A stretch of 55,444 nt of DNA from Gammaproteobacteria bacterium. Its GTDB lineage: Bacteria; Pseudomonadota; Gammaproteobacteria; Xanthomonadales; SZUA-36. Below are positions 33,822 through 42,279 of the stretch, piece after piece; position 1 is the stretch's first letter; each line of letters starts with the position of its first letter. Under the pieces are notes generated by a model. It worked only from the letters and a program-made list of their open reading frames with translations. It searched no databases and was not told the origin of the DNA. The stretch spans positions 1 through 55,444 of the forward strand of contig JAJRRA010000088.1 in the NCBI GenBank assembly GCA_024279945.1, in the 5' to 3' direction. Made by a program: the position numbers and the translations under genes.

Positions 33822-35086
33822 TCCTGGTGCTCCGGGCTTGCAGTATCGACCGCGTGCTCGGGTGAAACCGCCGCAGAGGGTGCAGGTACGGAAGGTGCAG
33901 GCGCCGGCCTGGGCCGGCCTTCGCGGACCAGGCGAATGGTCGCCCAGGGAGTGCTGATGTCCGGCAGATCTGCCTTGATTTTCAGGGCCATCAGTTCATT
34001 GATGCTGCGGTCGACAGACCGGTAGCTGTCATCCCCGGTATCAAACCACGTCGACAGGGTCTTGCGCGCCCGTTCGAGTGAATAGCTGAATGCACCCTGC
34101 TCCCGGCGCATCAGAGACAGCCGAGCCATCTCCAATTGCAACCAGAGACGCTGACGAATGTAATCCATGTCTTGCAAGCTGATTCTTTCGTTCTCCTGTG
34201 CGGTACTGCGCCGGATGGTAACAAGGTTCGAAAAAACGCTCTTGACCTTCTCCCACCAATCCGTTTCCTGCACCGCCTCAGATTCCTGGCTGACGGCCAC
34301 CTCGCCCCGGAATGGAAGCGAAACAACGGATTCCTGGATCGCGTTCAACTGGCTGTCGATGAGTACATAATCCGGTATGTTGACTGCAGCCAGTTCGCGC
34401 CGGGCGGTGGCGATTTCTTTCCTCACGCTCAGGTACATCGGGTTATCCATGGCGGCCAGGTGCATGTCGGCCAGTTCCAGTGCCTGGTCCGCCGCGTCCG
34501 GGTCGGAAAACAACTTAAGGCGTTCATTGGCGAGTCGCAACAGGTAATCGACTTCAGCCAGATCCAATTCTTTACCCGCATCAAGTTCATTTGAAGACAG
34601 GCCGGCTATTGCCGCCTCGCTCGCCAACAAACGCCCCTGGATGGATTCAGTGGCTGTTTGAAGCGAACGTGACAGGGCCAGTTGATCCCGAACGGTCTGG
34701 TCCAGGCTGCTGACCTGAATATGGTCTGCTGCAAGTTGTTTTTGCAAGGCCGCGATTTGTGAACCGGTATCGTTGTCAGCCAGTAATTTCAACTCCTCAC
34801 GAACCTGCTTCTGCTTGACGGAAAGATCCTTGTAGGCGCTCTCCAGGTGTTCAATCTTTGCGTCAATACGGTCGTCATCCTGCTGCCGGTCCGATTCACC
34901 CTGCCACCATAGCCAGCCCGTACCTCCCAGGGCCGCCAGGGCAAAAACGAATGTCATGAAAGCCAGCACAGCCCCCTTACCCCGGGGCTTTTTCTCCGGT
35001 GCAGGCATCTCACCAGCTTCATTGTCAATTTCAGAAATATCTGTATTCACCGAGTCAATCCTGTTGCTGTGACTGCAAGAACCCAA
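33818..35086 (-). CDS. hemX: HemX, uroporphyrinogen-III C-methyltransferase-like membrane protein
   Basis: The 422-residue product has one membrane helix (FMTFVFALAALGGTGWLWW) after a short polar N-terminus and then long helical periplasmic sequence (EVDYLLRLANERLKLFSDPD, PWATIRLVREGRP). This matches the HemX family (PF04375), which despite its annotated name has no clear enzyme motif. The Pro/Ala-rich C-terminus is low complexity. It lies between hemD and hemY. The exact start is uncertain; an internal ATG at residue 27 would also be possible. Confidence 0.88.
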   Translation of the reverse strand: MGSCSHSNRIDSVNTDISEIDNEAGEMPAPEKKPRGKGAVLAFMTFVFALAALGGTGWLWWQGESDRQQDDDRIDAKIEHLESAYKDLSVKQKQVREELKLLADNDTGSQIAALQKQLAADHIQVSSLDQTVRDQLALSRSLQTATESIQGRLLASEAAIAGLSSNELDAGKELDLAEVDYLLRLANERLKLFSDPDAADQALELADMHLAAMDNPMYLSVRKEIATARRELAAVNIPDYVLIDSQLNAIQESVVSLPFRGEVAVSQESEAVQETDWWEKVKSVFSNLVTIRRSTAQENERISLQDMDYIRQRLWLQLEMARLSLMRREQGAFSYSLERARKTLSTWFDTGDDSYRSVDRSINELMALKIKADLPDISTPWATIRLVREGRPRPAPAPSVPAPSAAVSPEHAVDTASPEHQE

Positions 35087-35154
35087 ATGCTAACCAAATA
35101 CCGGCAGGACTGCATCAAATAAACCACGCAAAATTACCCTGAGTCATTCCCGAT

Positions 35155-35916
35155 TCACAGCAAGGCACGGATGGCGCGGAAGAGTTCCCTGTTGGCAGGG
35201 CCGGGAGAAAGGTGGACTTGTGCGGGACCATAAGCACGGGCAAGTCGTTTCAGGCGCGGGGATATAAGCAGCCATTCTCCGCCGCAAATCTTGAACCATG
35301 TGGCTGGCTGTAAACGCTGCGACAGCGATTTCATGGCATTACCACTGGTCCACACCGACAGTATATTGTCTGCTTCACCCAGGCCATAAAGTGCCTGTTT
35401 GTCCAGTTCTGCGTTTTCCCGACTGTAAACCATCAGGGTCCGTACGCTCCAGCCCATCCTGGACAGACCTTCCTCCAGTTTCTTGCGTCCTCCGGGGGCG
35501 GCCAGGATGACCGCCGATTTTTGCGGTGATATGAAGCCTGAGGAGTCTTTGTCAAGGGAATCAAGCAATGCCTCGCTGGTAAAACCCGATGCCGGGCGTA
35601 CATTGACAAACACACCCGCAACACTCAGCGCATTGGCCGTAGAGGGTCCAATTGCGGCGATTTTGTGTTTCCTGATCAGCTCGAGCGGCAGTTGCTCCAG
35701 CCCATATTTGACGGCCCGTGGACTGGTGAAAATCAACAAACGGGGGATATTAGCCTCGAGACCCGCCAGCACGGCGGGCTGTTCAGAGGCAACATCCCGT
35801 GGCTGGAAATCAAATGCCGATTGCACCACTACCTGCAGGCCCAGTGGGACCAGCATTGTTGCCAGTTCCTCTGCTTCTTGCCGTGGCCGTGTTACAAAAA
35901 TATGCGAGAACCGCAT
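35155..35916 (-). CDS. hemD: Uroporphyrinogen-III synthase
   Basis: The 253-residue protein has the two-lobed HemD pattern: HIFVTRPRQEAEELATMLVP at the N-terminus, LLIFTSPRAVKYGLEQL, AAIGPSTANALSVAGVFV, and in the second lobe AILAAPGGRKKLEEGLSRMG with ILSVWTSGNAMKSLS. It closes hydroxymethylbilane into uroporphyrinogen III, the branch point to haem. It follows hemC after 25 bp, as in pseudomonads. Confidence 0.9.
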   Translation of the reverse strand: MRFSHIFVTRPRQEAEELATMLVPLGLQVVVQSAFDFQPRDVASEQPAVLAGLEANIPRLLIFTSPRAVKYGLEQLPLELIRKHKIAAIGPSTANALSVAGVFVNVRPASGFTSEALLDSLDKDSSGFISPQKSAVILAAPGGRKKLEEGLSRMGWSVRTLMVYSRENAELDKQALYGLGEADNILSVWTSGNAMKSLSQRLQPATWFKICGGEWLLISPRLKRLARAYGPAQVHLSPGPANRELFRAIRALL

Positions 35917-35941
35917 AAATAACCCTGTCCAAAACCGGTTG

Positions 35942-36886
35942 TCAGTCTATCATGGCGAGTGCAGCTATGATTTGATCGGCGCCCTGTCGCAGCAGGTCTT
36001 GCGCAATTTTTTCGGCCAGCTTTGCGACTTGAACGGACTCGCCGGAGATTTCACTGCGAAGCACAGTTTTGCCGTCCGGCGTTCCCACCAGACCGGTGAT
36101 TTGCAATTGACTACCGCTGGTTTGTGCAAATACCGCCAGGGGTACCTGGCAGCTACCCTCCAGCAAAGTCGCTACCGAACGTTCCGCCTGCGTCCGCAGC
36201 GCCGTATCTGGATGCAACAGCGGCTGCATCAACATGCTGACCGCCTCATCCCCTTCCCTGCACTGCACACCGATGGTGCCCTGGGTGGCGGAAGGCAACC
36301 ATTTTGGCGGGCACAGGGTCTCTGTCACAAGATGATCCAGGCCCAGGCGCTCCAGGCCCGCACAGGCGAGAATAATGGCATCGTACTCTCCGTCCTGCAG
36401 TTTGCGTATCCGGGTATTTACATTGCCGCGAAGATCCATCACCTGGAGATCGGGCCGCGTGAAGTTCAGCTGGCATTGCCGGCGCAAACTACTGGTGCCC
36501 ACCCGGGATCCAGCCGGTAATTCCGCCATACTCTGCCCTGAATTGCTGAGCAGAGCATCAAACGGATTGGCTCGCTCCAGAACGATGTCAACCACCAGTC
36601 CCGGTGCATCCTCCACCGGCACATCTGTCATTGAGTGAACCGCAATGTCAGCCTCTTCCCGCAACAGAGCCCTTTCAAGTTCTTTGAGAAACAGGCCCTT
36701 GCCACCAATCTCCGCCAGCGGCTGATCCAGGATAATGTCTCCGCGGGTTACCATCGGCAACAACTCCACCTTCAGGCCGGGGTGCTGATCCCGGAGCAGG
36801 CCGGCAACATGGTTGGCCTGCCACAGGGCCAGCTCACTTTTACGTGTCGCGATTTTTATGCAGCGCTTGCTATTTATGGGTGTCAT
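35942..36886 (-). CDS. hemC: Porphobilinogen deaminase with unusual active-site residues
   Basis: ATG 36886 gives 314 residues. Identity is clear from RKSELALWQANHVA, MVTRGDIILD, IGGKGLFLKELERALL, GTSSLRRQCQL, LRGNVNTR, and the dipyrromethane-binding Cys in LEGSCQVP. It polymerises porphobilinogen to hydroxymethylbilane. Several normally near-invariant places differ: the HSMKDVP motif reads HSMTDVP (Thr87 where E. coli has Lys83), GQGAVGIECR reads TQGTIGVQCR, and REDPRDA reads RANPFDA. The codon for Thr87 is ACA at 36628-36626, one base from AAA. A start at 36958 would overlap the algR tail and the tandem repeat. Confidence 0.88.
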   Translation of the reverse strand: MTPINSKRCIKIATRKSELALWQANHVAGLLRDQHPGLKVELLPMVTRGDIILDQPLAEIGGKGLFLKELERALLREEADIAVHSMTDVPVEDAPGLVVDIVLERANPFDALLSNSGQSMAELPAGSRVGTSSLRRQCQLNFTRPDLQVMDLRGNVNTRIRKLQDGEYDAIILACAGLERLGLDHLVTETLCPPKWLPSATQGTIGVQCREGDEAVSMLMQPLLHPDTALRTQAERSVATLLEGSCQVPLAVFAQTSGSQLQITGLVGTPDGKTVLRSEISGESVQVAKLAEKIAQDLLRQGADQIIAALAMID

Positions 36887-36937
36887 CAATATTACTCTTG
36901 TTGGTGGATGTGATGAAGTAATGCGGGTTTCCTGCGA

Positions 36938-36976
36938 AAGTTCACTCGGTAAGTTCACTCGGTAAGTTCACTCAGT
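36938..36976. repeat. Three tandem 13-bp repeats at the algR 3' end
   Basis: The unit AAGTTCACTCGGT occurs twice, and a third time with one change (AAGTTCACTCAGT). It covers the algR stop codon (36955-36957) and extends into the gap before hemC. Because 13 is not a multiple of three, a change in copy number would alter the AlgR C-terminus. Confidence 0.85.
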
Positions 36977-37674
36977 AATTTGCGCAATAAAGAGATATTC
37001 CTGCGGCTGACTTCAGGTTTGTGGTCTGTGCCGCTCAGCAATATCTGGGTATGTCCATCGTGTTTTCTTTCAAGCCCACGAATATGCCGACGTGAAACCA
37101 GTGCGTTGCGGTGAATTCTGAAGAACAAATCTTCATAACGCTGTTGAAGATCAGTCAGTGAATCATCAATGACTGCGCTGCCTTTTTCATGAATTACCGT
37201 GGTGTACTTATCCTCGGCCAACAGACAGATCACACGATGAATCGGGGTAAGGACCACTTTACCGCCCAGAGTGGAGCGCAAAAAATGTTCATTCTCTGAA
37301 TCCCGTCTGTCACCCAGGTACCGCCTGGCCTTTTCCAGGGACTTCTCCAGACGCTCGACGCGTACCGGCTTGACCAGATAGTCGATTGCCTCCTGTTCGA
37401 AAGCCTCCAGAGCCTGATCCTGATAAGCCGTACAAAAAATCACGGCAGGTGAAGCCCCACCTTCCTGCAGCACACGAGCGAGTGACATCCCGTCCATACC
37501 AGGCATGGATATATCCAACAGCAGAACGTGCGGACTCAACTCCTTGATCTGCTCCAGCGCCTCAGCGGCGCTTGCAGCCTCCCCGGCAACCTCGCAGCCA
37601 GGAATTGCCTCTACCAACCGGCGCAGGCGATCCCGTGCCGGAAGTTCATCATCAATAATCAGAATATTCAACAT
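36955..37674 (-). CDS. algR: LytTR response regulator AlgR
   Basis: ATG 37674 gives 239 residues. The receiver domain has the acidic pocket (IIDDELPARDRL), phospho-acceptor Asp in LLLDISMPGMDG, and KPVRVERLEK; the C-terminal LytTR DNA-binding domain is seen in FFRIHRNALVSRRHIRGLER. In pseudomonads AlgR controls alginate, twitching motility and other surface functions. It overlaps the sensor kinase gene by 23 bp and lies directly upstream of hemC, the same order as in Pseudomonas. The C-terminal codons lie within a 13-bp tandem repeat. Confidence 0.9.
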   Translation of the reverse strand: MLNILIIDDELPARDRLRRLVEAIPGCEVAGEAASAAEALEQIKELSPHVLLLDISMPGMDGMSLARVLQEGGASPAVIFCTAYQDQALEAFEQEAIDYLVKPVRVERLEKSLEKARRYLGDRRDSENEHFLRSTLGGKVVLTPIHRVICLLAEDKYTTVIHEKGSAVIDDSLTDLQQRYEDLFFRIHRNALVSRRHIRGLERKHDGHTQILLSGTDHKPEVSRRNISLLRKLLSELTE

Positions 37675-38725
37675 AAGGCACACTCAAAACAGCATAAAAC
37701 TGGTCCGCATCCTGGTTCGTGAGCAAGTTGGCGCGTGAGCCGAATGCGAGGCGCAAACGCTCCCGGATATTGTCAATGGCCATGCCATGACCCTCCTGCT
37801 CTGATCCCTCTGCAGCAATCGGGTTGCCAATTGTAATCACGATCTGGTCTCCCTCAGAACGGCCATAGACAACAATCTTGCCACCCTCCGGGTGCGACTG
37901 GATGCCATGACCCACCGCATTTTCCAGCAGAGGTTGCAGCATCAGTGGAAAAACGGAAGCACCCGGTGGCAATTCATCTACCCGCCAGTCAATTTCCAGC
38001 CGATCACCCAGTCGCCGTTTTTCCATGTCCAGGTACTGACGGGCAAGTTGCAACTCATCACCCAGCGAAATCAACTGGTCCGCAGGTCTCATACTACCGC
38101 GAAATATGTCCGCAAGGTCCAAAAGGGCCGCTTCGGCATTTTCCGGATCCGCCGGTATAAGACTAGCAACCGTATTGAGACTGTTGAACAGGAAGTGCGG
38201 CCTTATCCGGGCCTGCAGAGCCTGCACCCTCGCTTCGGCCTGAGCAATCAATTCAGACTGCCAGCGACTGCGTACCAAAAGATAGCGAAAAAATACCACG
38301 GCGACCAGAGCTACCGAGAACGTGCTTTTCAGCACGAACATCAGCGGCTGATCAGAAGAAGCACTCAGGGCGGTCCGCCCGAACGCAAGCCAGGTGGCAG
38401 AACTGAAAATCGTTGCGAGCAGAACCACTATCAGCCAAGTACCAATCCAGGCGCCCCGAGCAGACCAGCGGCTGGTCCAGCCACTCATTACACATACGCC
38501 GGAAGCACAAAACAACGCCATCCACTGTGCGTATACACTGGCCATGCCAAACCATTCCCAGCCCGGAAAGCCACCCCGCCCCATACCCACCAGCACAATA
38601 GAAACTTCGGTGATGACCATCACGGTGAACAGCAGCTTCCAGGTGCAAAAAGAAGGCGGATAGACACCGACGCGGGACTTGGGTAATTTCCGTCCAGACA
38701 ATTGGTGATCCGATGCGTCAGCCAT
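37652..38725 (-). CDS. algZ: Sensor histidine kinase AlgZ/FimS-like
   Basis: The 357-residue protein has about five or six membrane helices in the first half (FTVMVITEVSIVLVGMG, WMALFCASGVCVMSG, WIGTWLIVVLLATIF) and a cytoplasmic LytS-type kinase domain with the phosphorylatable His in RIRPHFLFNSLNTVASL, an N-box-like region MLQPLLENAVGHGI and GHGMAIDNIRERL. It is the partner of AlgR. Like AlgZ/FimS of pseudomonads it belongs to the PF06580 group that lacks the usual kinase motifs. Confidence 0.85.
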   Translation of the reverse strand: MADASDHQLSGRKLPKSRVGVYPPSFCTWKLLFTVMVITEVSIVLVGMGRGGFPGWEWFGMASVYAQWMALFCASGVCVMSGWTSRWSARGAWIGTWLIVVLLATIFSSATWLAFGRTALSASSDQPLMFVLKSTFSVALVAVVFFRYLLVRSRWQSELIAQAEARVQALQARIRPHFLFNSLNTVASLIPADPENAEAALLDLADIFRGSMRPADQLISLGDELQLARQYLDMEKRRLGDRLEIDWRVDELPPGASVFPLMLQPLLENAVGHGIQSHPEGGKIVVYGRSEGDQIVITIGNPIAAEGSEQEGHGMAIDNIRERLRLAFGSRANLLTNQDADQFYAVLSVPYVEYSDY

Positions 38726-38731
38726 GAAGCG

Positions 38732-39445
38732 TTAAGCCAGCCGGCCCCTCAACCATTGAGTAATATCAGAAATCTCCTGCGGACAAACGGCGTGCTGCAT
38801 CGGATAGGAGTGCCACTCAACCGGGTAGCCGATGGATTCAAGCTGCCGGGCCAGGGCTTCTCCCATGCTAAAGGGAACCATCGGGTCTGAGCTGCCATGA
38901 CCGACAAAAACCGGTAACTCGCGGTTGGCGTCATGCGCCTGACTTTCCAGCCGGTCGGGAAACAGCAGGTAAGTGGACAGAGCAATCAGCCCGGCAAGCC
39001 TGGATGGATACCTCAGTGCCAGTTGCACAGCGATGGCGCCACCCTGGGAAAACCCGGCGAGAACAATACGCTCAGGGGGAATTCCCCGGTCAATCTCCTG
39101 GCCGATCAATGCTGCTACCTGGTTAACGCTGTCGATAATGCCGCGGCCATCCTGATCACGACTGGCATCAATACTGAGAATGTCATACCAGGCCCGCATT
39201 GGCATGCCACCATTAAGGGTAACGGGCCTGACCGGCGCATGTGGAAACACAAAACGGATATCGGGAGCGCCAGGCCACGAGAGTTGCGGTACCAGGGGCT
39301 CAAAATCATGCCCGTCCGCCCCCAGGCCATGTAACCAGATGACGGATGCAGAGGGCTCAAGGCCACTGCTCAGTTCGACTGTTTCCAGCGCCGGCAGATC
39401 CGGGTGGATGTCAGAAGATTTGCTGGCTGATTCATGCGTACTCAT
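38732..39445 (-). CDS. Alpha/beta hydrolase, carboxylesterase/phospholipase family
   Basis: ATG 39445 gives 237 residues (39478 adds eleven non-conserved residues). It has motifs of PF02230 esterases: VIWLHGLGADGHDFEPLVP, FPHAPVRPVTLNGGMPMRAW, the nucleophile in LAGFSQGGAIAV, Asp in GHGSSDPMVPF and the catalytic His in YPMQHAVCPQE. It hydrolyses small esters or lysolipids in the cytoplasm. It ends 6 bp past the sensor kinase start region on the same strand and is divergent from the lptM-like lipoprotein gene. Confidence 0.88.
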   Translation of the reverse strand: MSTHESASKSSDIHPDLPALETVELSSGLEPSASVIWLHGLGADGHDFEPLVPQLSWPGAPDIRFVFPHAPVRPVTLNGGMPMRAWYDILSIDASRDQDGRGIIDSVNQVAALIGQEIDRGIPPERIVLAGFSQGGAIAVQLALRYPSRLAGLIALSTYLLFPDRLESQAHDANRELPVFVGHGSSDPMVPFSMGEALARQLESIGYPVEWHSYPMQHAVCPQEISDITQWLRGRLA

Positions 39446-39485
39446 GGCGTATAGTGTATCAGCCCTGACAACACTCAATCTGCAT

Positions 39486-39698
39486 ATGAATCAAATCAAG
39501 CGAAGAGTCGGAACCCACATGTTTTTGGTGCCCCTGGTGCTTATCCTGGCTGCCTGTGGCCAACGCGGCCCCCTGTATCTGCCGGAACCGGGACCGGAGC
39601 CGATTGAAAAAAAGAGTAGCGAAACAATAGACACCGAGGTCAATAAAACCGAGGCAAATGAGACCAGGGACGATGGTGAAACAACAGCCGCAAGCTGA
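39486..39698 (+). CDS. lptM: Small lipoprotein, LptM (YifL)-like
   Basis: ATG 39486 gives 70 residues with a lipoprotein signal peptide (FLVPLVLILAAC) and the typical sequence right after the lipidated Cys, CGQRGPLYLPEPGPEP. LptM helps mature the LptD/E lipopolysaccharide translocon in the outer membrane. The rest is acidic and low complexity (KKSSETIDTEVNKTEANETR). The position directly upstream of dapF is conserved in gammaproteobacteria. Confidence 0.85.
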   Translation: MNQIKRRVGTHMFLVPLVLILAACGQRGPLYLPEPGPEPIEKKSSETIDTEVNKTEANETRDDGETTAAS

Positions 39699-39732
39699 AC
39701 TGATGGACCGGCAATCCCGGATCTGACACTGA

Positions 39733-40563
39733 ATGGGCGTCATCTTCCATAAAATGCACGGGGCCGGAAATGATTTCGTGCTGCTGGACCTGCGCGGACA
39801 GGACTATCCGCTGGATGCAAAGCGTGCAAGCTTGATCTCCGATCGCCACCGGGGCATTGGCTGCGACCAGATACTGGTACTGCGCAATCCGGCGCGATCA
39901 GAGAATATTGCAAACTATGAAATCTGGAATTCGGACGGAAGCCAGGCACTCCAGTGTGGCAACGGTGCGCGTTGCGTTGGGCTTTACCTGGAATTGAACG
40001 GCGACATTGACAGCAAGCCGTTCACCCTTGAAAGTCCTTCCGGCAAGATCGTCATGAAAAAGGGCAGCGACGGACAATTTGAAGTGAATCTGGGGACACC
40101 TGATTTTGAGCCATCCAGGATACCGCTTAGCCTGGTTCCAAATGACAGCAGATACCACCTGGAATCGCCCTGGGGGCAGTTGGAATTTGGGGCAGTATCC
40201 ATGGGCAACCCCCATGCCCTGCTTCTCATCGATGATATCGCCGATGTTCGTATTCCGGATATCGGCACTTTTATCAGCAAGCACGATTTATTTCCCCAGG
40301 GCTGCAATGTCGGATTTGCTCAAGTCGAAAGCCGCACCAGGATCCGACTCAGGGTTTATGAACGCGGCGCCGGTGAAACCCTGGCTTGCGGTTCCGGAGC
40401 CTGCGCAGCAGTTGCCGTTCTGGGACAATGGGGCCGAGTGGATGACCTTGTGGATGTCTTGCTACCCGGAGGCCATCTTGTGATAAAGTGGCCGGGAGAA
40501 AACCGGCCGGTCACGATGAAGGGACCAGCCAAACATGTATTCAGAGGGACATTGAATGGATGA
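39733..40563 (+). CDS. dapF: Diaminopimelate epimerase
   Basis: The 276-residue protein opens FHKMHGAGNDFVLLDL and contains both catalytic cysteines, QCGNGARCVGLYL and LACGSGACAAVAV. It interconverts LL- and meso-diaminopimelate for lysine and peptidoglycan synthesis. Length is typical. Its end overlaps the DUF484 gene by 8 bp, and the lptM-dapF-DUF484-xerC order is the usual one. Confidence 0.95.
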   Translation: MGVIFHKMHGAGNDFVLLDLRGQDYPLDAKRASLISDRHRGIGCDQILVLRNPARSENIANYEIWNSDGSQALQCGNGARCVGLYLELNGDIDSKPFTLESPSGKIVMKKGSDGQFEVNLGTPDFEPSRIPLSLVPNDSRYHLESPWGQLEFGAVSMGNPHALLLIDDIADVRIPDIGTFISKHDLFPQGCNVGFAQVESRTRIRLRVYERGAGETLACGSGACAAVAVLGQWGRVDDLVDVLLPGGHLVIKWPGENRPVTMKGPAKHVFRGTLNG

Positions 40564-41257
40564 CGACAAAACATCGCTTAAGGAAGTCGTCGCGACTTAC
40601 CTGCGCAAGAACCCGGAATTCCTCGAAGAATTCCCGGACGTCCTCGAAACATTACATCTCAACCACAGCAGTGGTGTGGCCGTCTCCCTGATTGAACGCC
40701 AGGTTGAACAACTCCGGCAGAAAAACCAGGATCTTGGCCGGCAATTGAACCGTCTGGTTCATGTTGCCGGTGAAAACGAGCGATTGATGACGCGGCTGCA
40801 CCAACTCACGCTCGAGTTGATGATGATTGGTTCCCGCAAGGATTTTTTCACCCATCTCGGCAACTCTCTACTGAATGATTTTAATGCCGATATCCTGCAG
40901 ATATGCCTGTTTGACCAGGATATTGCCGGCGCTGCCGGGGAGGATGTAAAACACCTCCGAACGGATGATCCACAGATGGAGCCCTTCCGTGCTCTGCTGG
41001 ACAAGGATCATTCCGTTTGCGGCCGCCTGGGCGAACGCAAACTCGAATTCCTGTTCGGCTCCAAGGCTCGCTGGGTGCAATCTGCGGCGCTGATCCCCTT
41101 GGGTGAAAAAGGTGAACACGGGATGATGGCAATCGGCAGCAGTGACAATGCCCGCTTCTATCCCGGTATGGGAACACTTTTCCTCGATTTGCTGGCTAAT
41201 GTCATTTCAAGCAGCCTCACCGATGGGAACGAACTGGAGCAACGCCGCTCGGCCTGA
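40556..41257 (+). CDS. DUF484 family protein (GAF-like)
   Basis: The 233-residue protein has an N-terminal helical part (VVATYLRKNPEFLEEFPDVL), a coiled coil (VSLIERQVEQLRQKNQDLGR), and a C-terminal GAF-like domain (SAALIPLGEKGEHGMMAIGS, then FYPGMGTLFLDLLANVIS). This is the DUF484 family, always found between dapF and xerC in many gammaproteobacteria; the function is unknown. It overlaps dapF and is 63 bp from xerC. Confidence 0.88.
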   Translation: MDDDKTSLKEVVATYLRKNPEFLEEFPDVLETLHLNHSSGVAVSLIERQVEQLRQKNQDLGRQLNRLVHVAGENERLMTRLHQLTLELMMIGSRKDFFTHLGNSLLNDFNADILQICLFDQDIAGAAGEDVKHLRTDDPQMEPFRALLDKDHSVCGRLGERKLEFLFGSKARWVQSAALIPLGEKGEHGMMAIGSSDNARFYPGMGTLFLDLLANVISSSLTDGNELEQRRSA

Positions 41258-41320
41258 CCCGGTATTGCCTGCACCGAGGACCGGCCTGATATCGATTTCT
41301 TTGGAGGCCAGGTTTCCGGC

Positions 41321-42217
41321 ATGAACAGCCGTCAGCAACAATTCATGGACTACCTCCATCACGAACGTGGTTTATCGCCCCGTACGCGTCATGCCTATCA
41401 GCGCGATTTATGCCGACTCGCAGAGGAAATGAAGCGGCAGTCCATTGAGGATCCCGCAACCGTCACCGAACACACCATCCGCGGACTGATTGCCCGCCTC
41501 CATCGTCAGGGCCAGGGTTCAAGAAGCCTGCAGCGGCAGTTGTCCGCCATCCGAAGCTTTTATCGCTGGCTGATGAAAGAAGGATTTGCTGATCACACTC
41601 CCGCTGCCCCGGTCCGGGCGCCCAAAACAGCCCGAAAGCTACCGGAAACCCTGGATGCAGACGCCATTACCCGCCTGCTGGAAATTAACGACAACAGCCC
41701 ACTGGCCATTCGCGACAAGGCCATCATGGAACTGTTCTATTCATCCGGACTGAGACTGTCGGAACTGGCCGGTATTCACTGGACGCAGATTGACTTCACA
41801 TCAGGTCTGATTACCGTCATTGGCAAGGGCAACAAGACCCGCATGGTGCCGGTGGGAAGCTATGCCGCTGCCGCACTGCAGAAATGGCGCAAGGTACGCG
41901 GCGCCTTCGCCGGTTTCGAAGAACCGCATGTATTCGTCAGCAAGTTCGGCAACCCCATCTCGACCCGCACCATACAGGTCCGCATCCGCTACTGGGCCCA
42001 GCGTCAGGGCTTACCACAGAAAGTTTATCCCCACCTGTTGCGGCACAGCTTCGCCAGCCACCTGCTTGAATCCTCCGGTGACCTGCGCGCCGTGCAGGAA
42101 CTGCTGGGCCATGCGGATATATCCACCACCCAGATTTACACTCACCTTGATTTTCAGCACCTCGCCAGGGTCTATGACAAGGCCCACCCAAGAGCAAAGA
42201 AAAAGGGGTCAGGTTGA
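41321..42217 (+). CDS. xerC: Tyrosine recombinase XerC
   Basis: The 298-residue protein has the N-terminal core-binding domain (HERGLSPRTRHAYQRDL) and a complete catalytic set: Arg in SGLRLSELAGI, Lys in GKGNKTRMVPV, HLLRHSFASHLL, and GHADISTTQIYTH with the Tyr nucleophile. It resolves chromosome dimers with XerD at dif. The last five codons (KKGSG) come from the hairpin repeat at 42200-42253, into which the gene runs. The usual near neighbour hslV is 9.1 kb away. Confidence 0.94.
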   Translation: MNSRQQQFMDYLHHERGLSPRTRHAYQRDLCRLAEEMKRQSIEDPATVTEHTIRGLIARLHRQGQGSRSLQRQLSAIRSFYRWLMKEGFADHTPAAPVRAPKTARKLPETLDADAITRLLEINDNSPLAIRDKAIMELFYSSGLRLSELAGIHWTQIDFTSGLITVIGKGNKTRMVPVGSYAAAALQKWRKVRGAFAGFEEPHVFVSKFGNPISTRTIQVRIRYWAQRQGLPQKVYPHLLRHSFASHLLESSGDLRAVQELLGHADISTTQIYTHLDFQHLARVYDKAHPRAKKKGSG

Positions 42218-42253
42218 ATTAACCGAAAGTTTAATTCAACCTGACCCCTTTTT
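42200..42253. repeat. Long hairpin repeat 1 (REP-like), end of xerC
   Basis: Perfect 23-bp arms (42200-42222 and 42231-42253; arm begins AAAAAGGGGTCAGGTTGAAT) enclose an 8-nt loop, followed by a partial echo of the right arm (CTGAACCTGACCCC at 42254-42267, then a T-run). It lies between convergent genes and ends in T-runs on both strands, so it should terminate transcription both ways. It is related to the element at 50518-50603. Similar AAAAAGGGGTCAG hairpins occur in many gammaproteobacterial genomes and are often linked to REP-associated transposases, from general knowledge. Confidence 0.8.
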
Positions 42254-42279
42254 CTGAACCTGACCCCGGTTTTTTCGGA

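Noticed and set aside
35483-36520. Plus-strand frame of 345 codons across hemD and hemC
   Set aside because: It is antisense to two well-identified genes, and the product has no recognisable motif.
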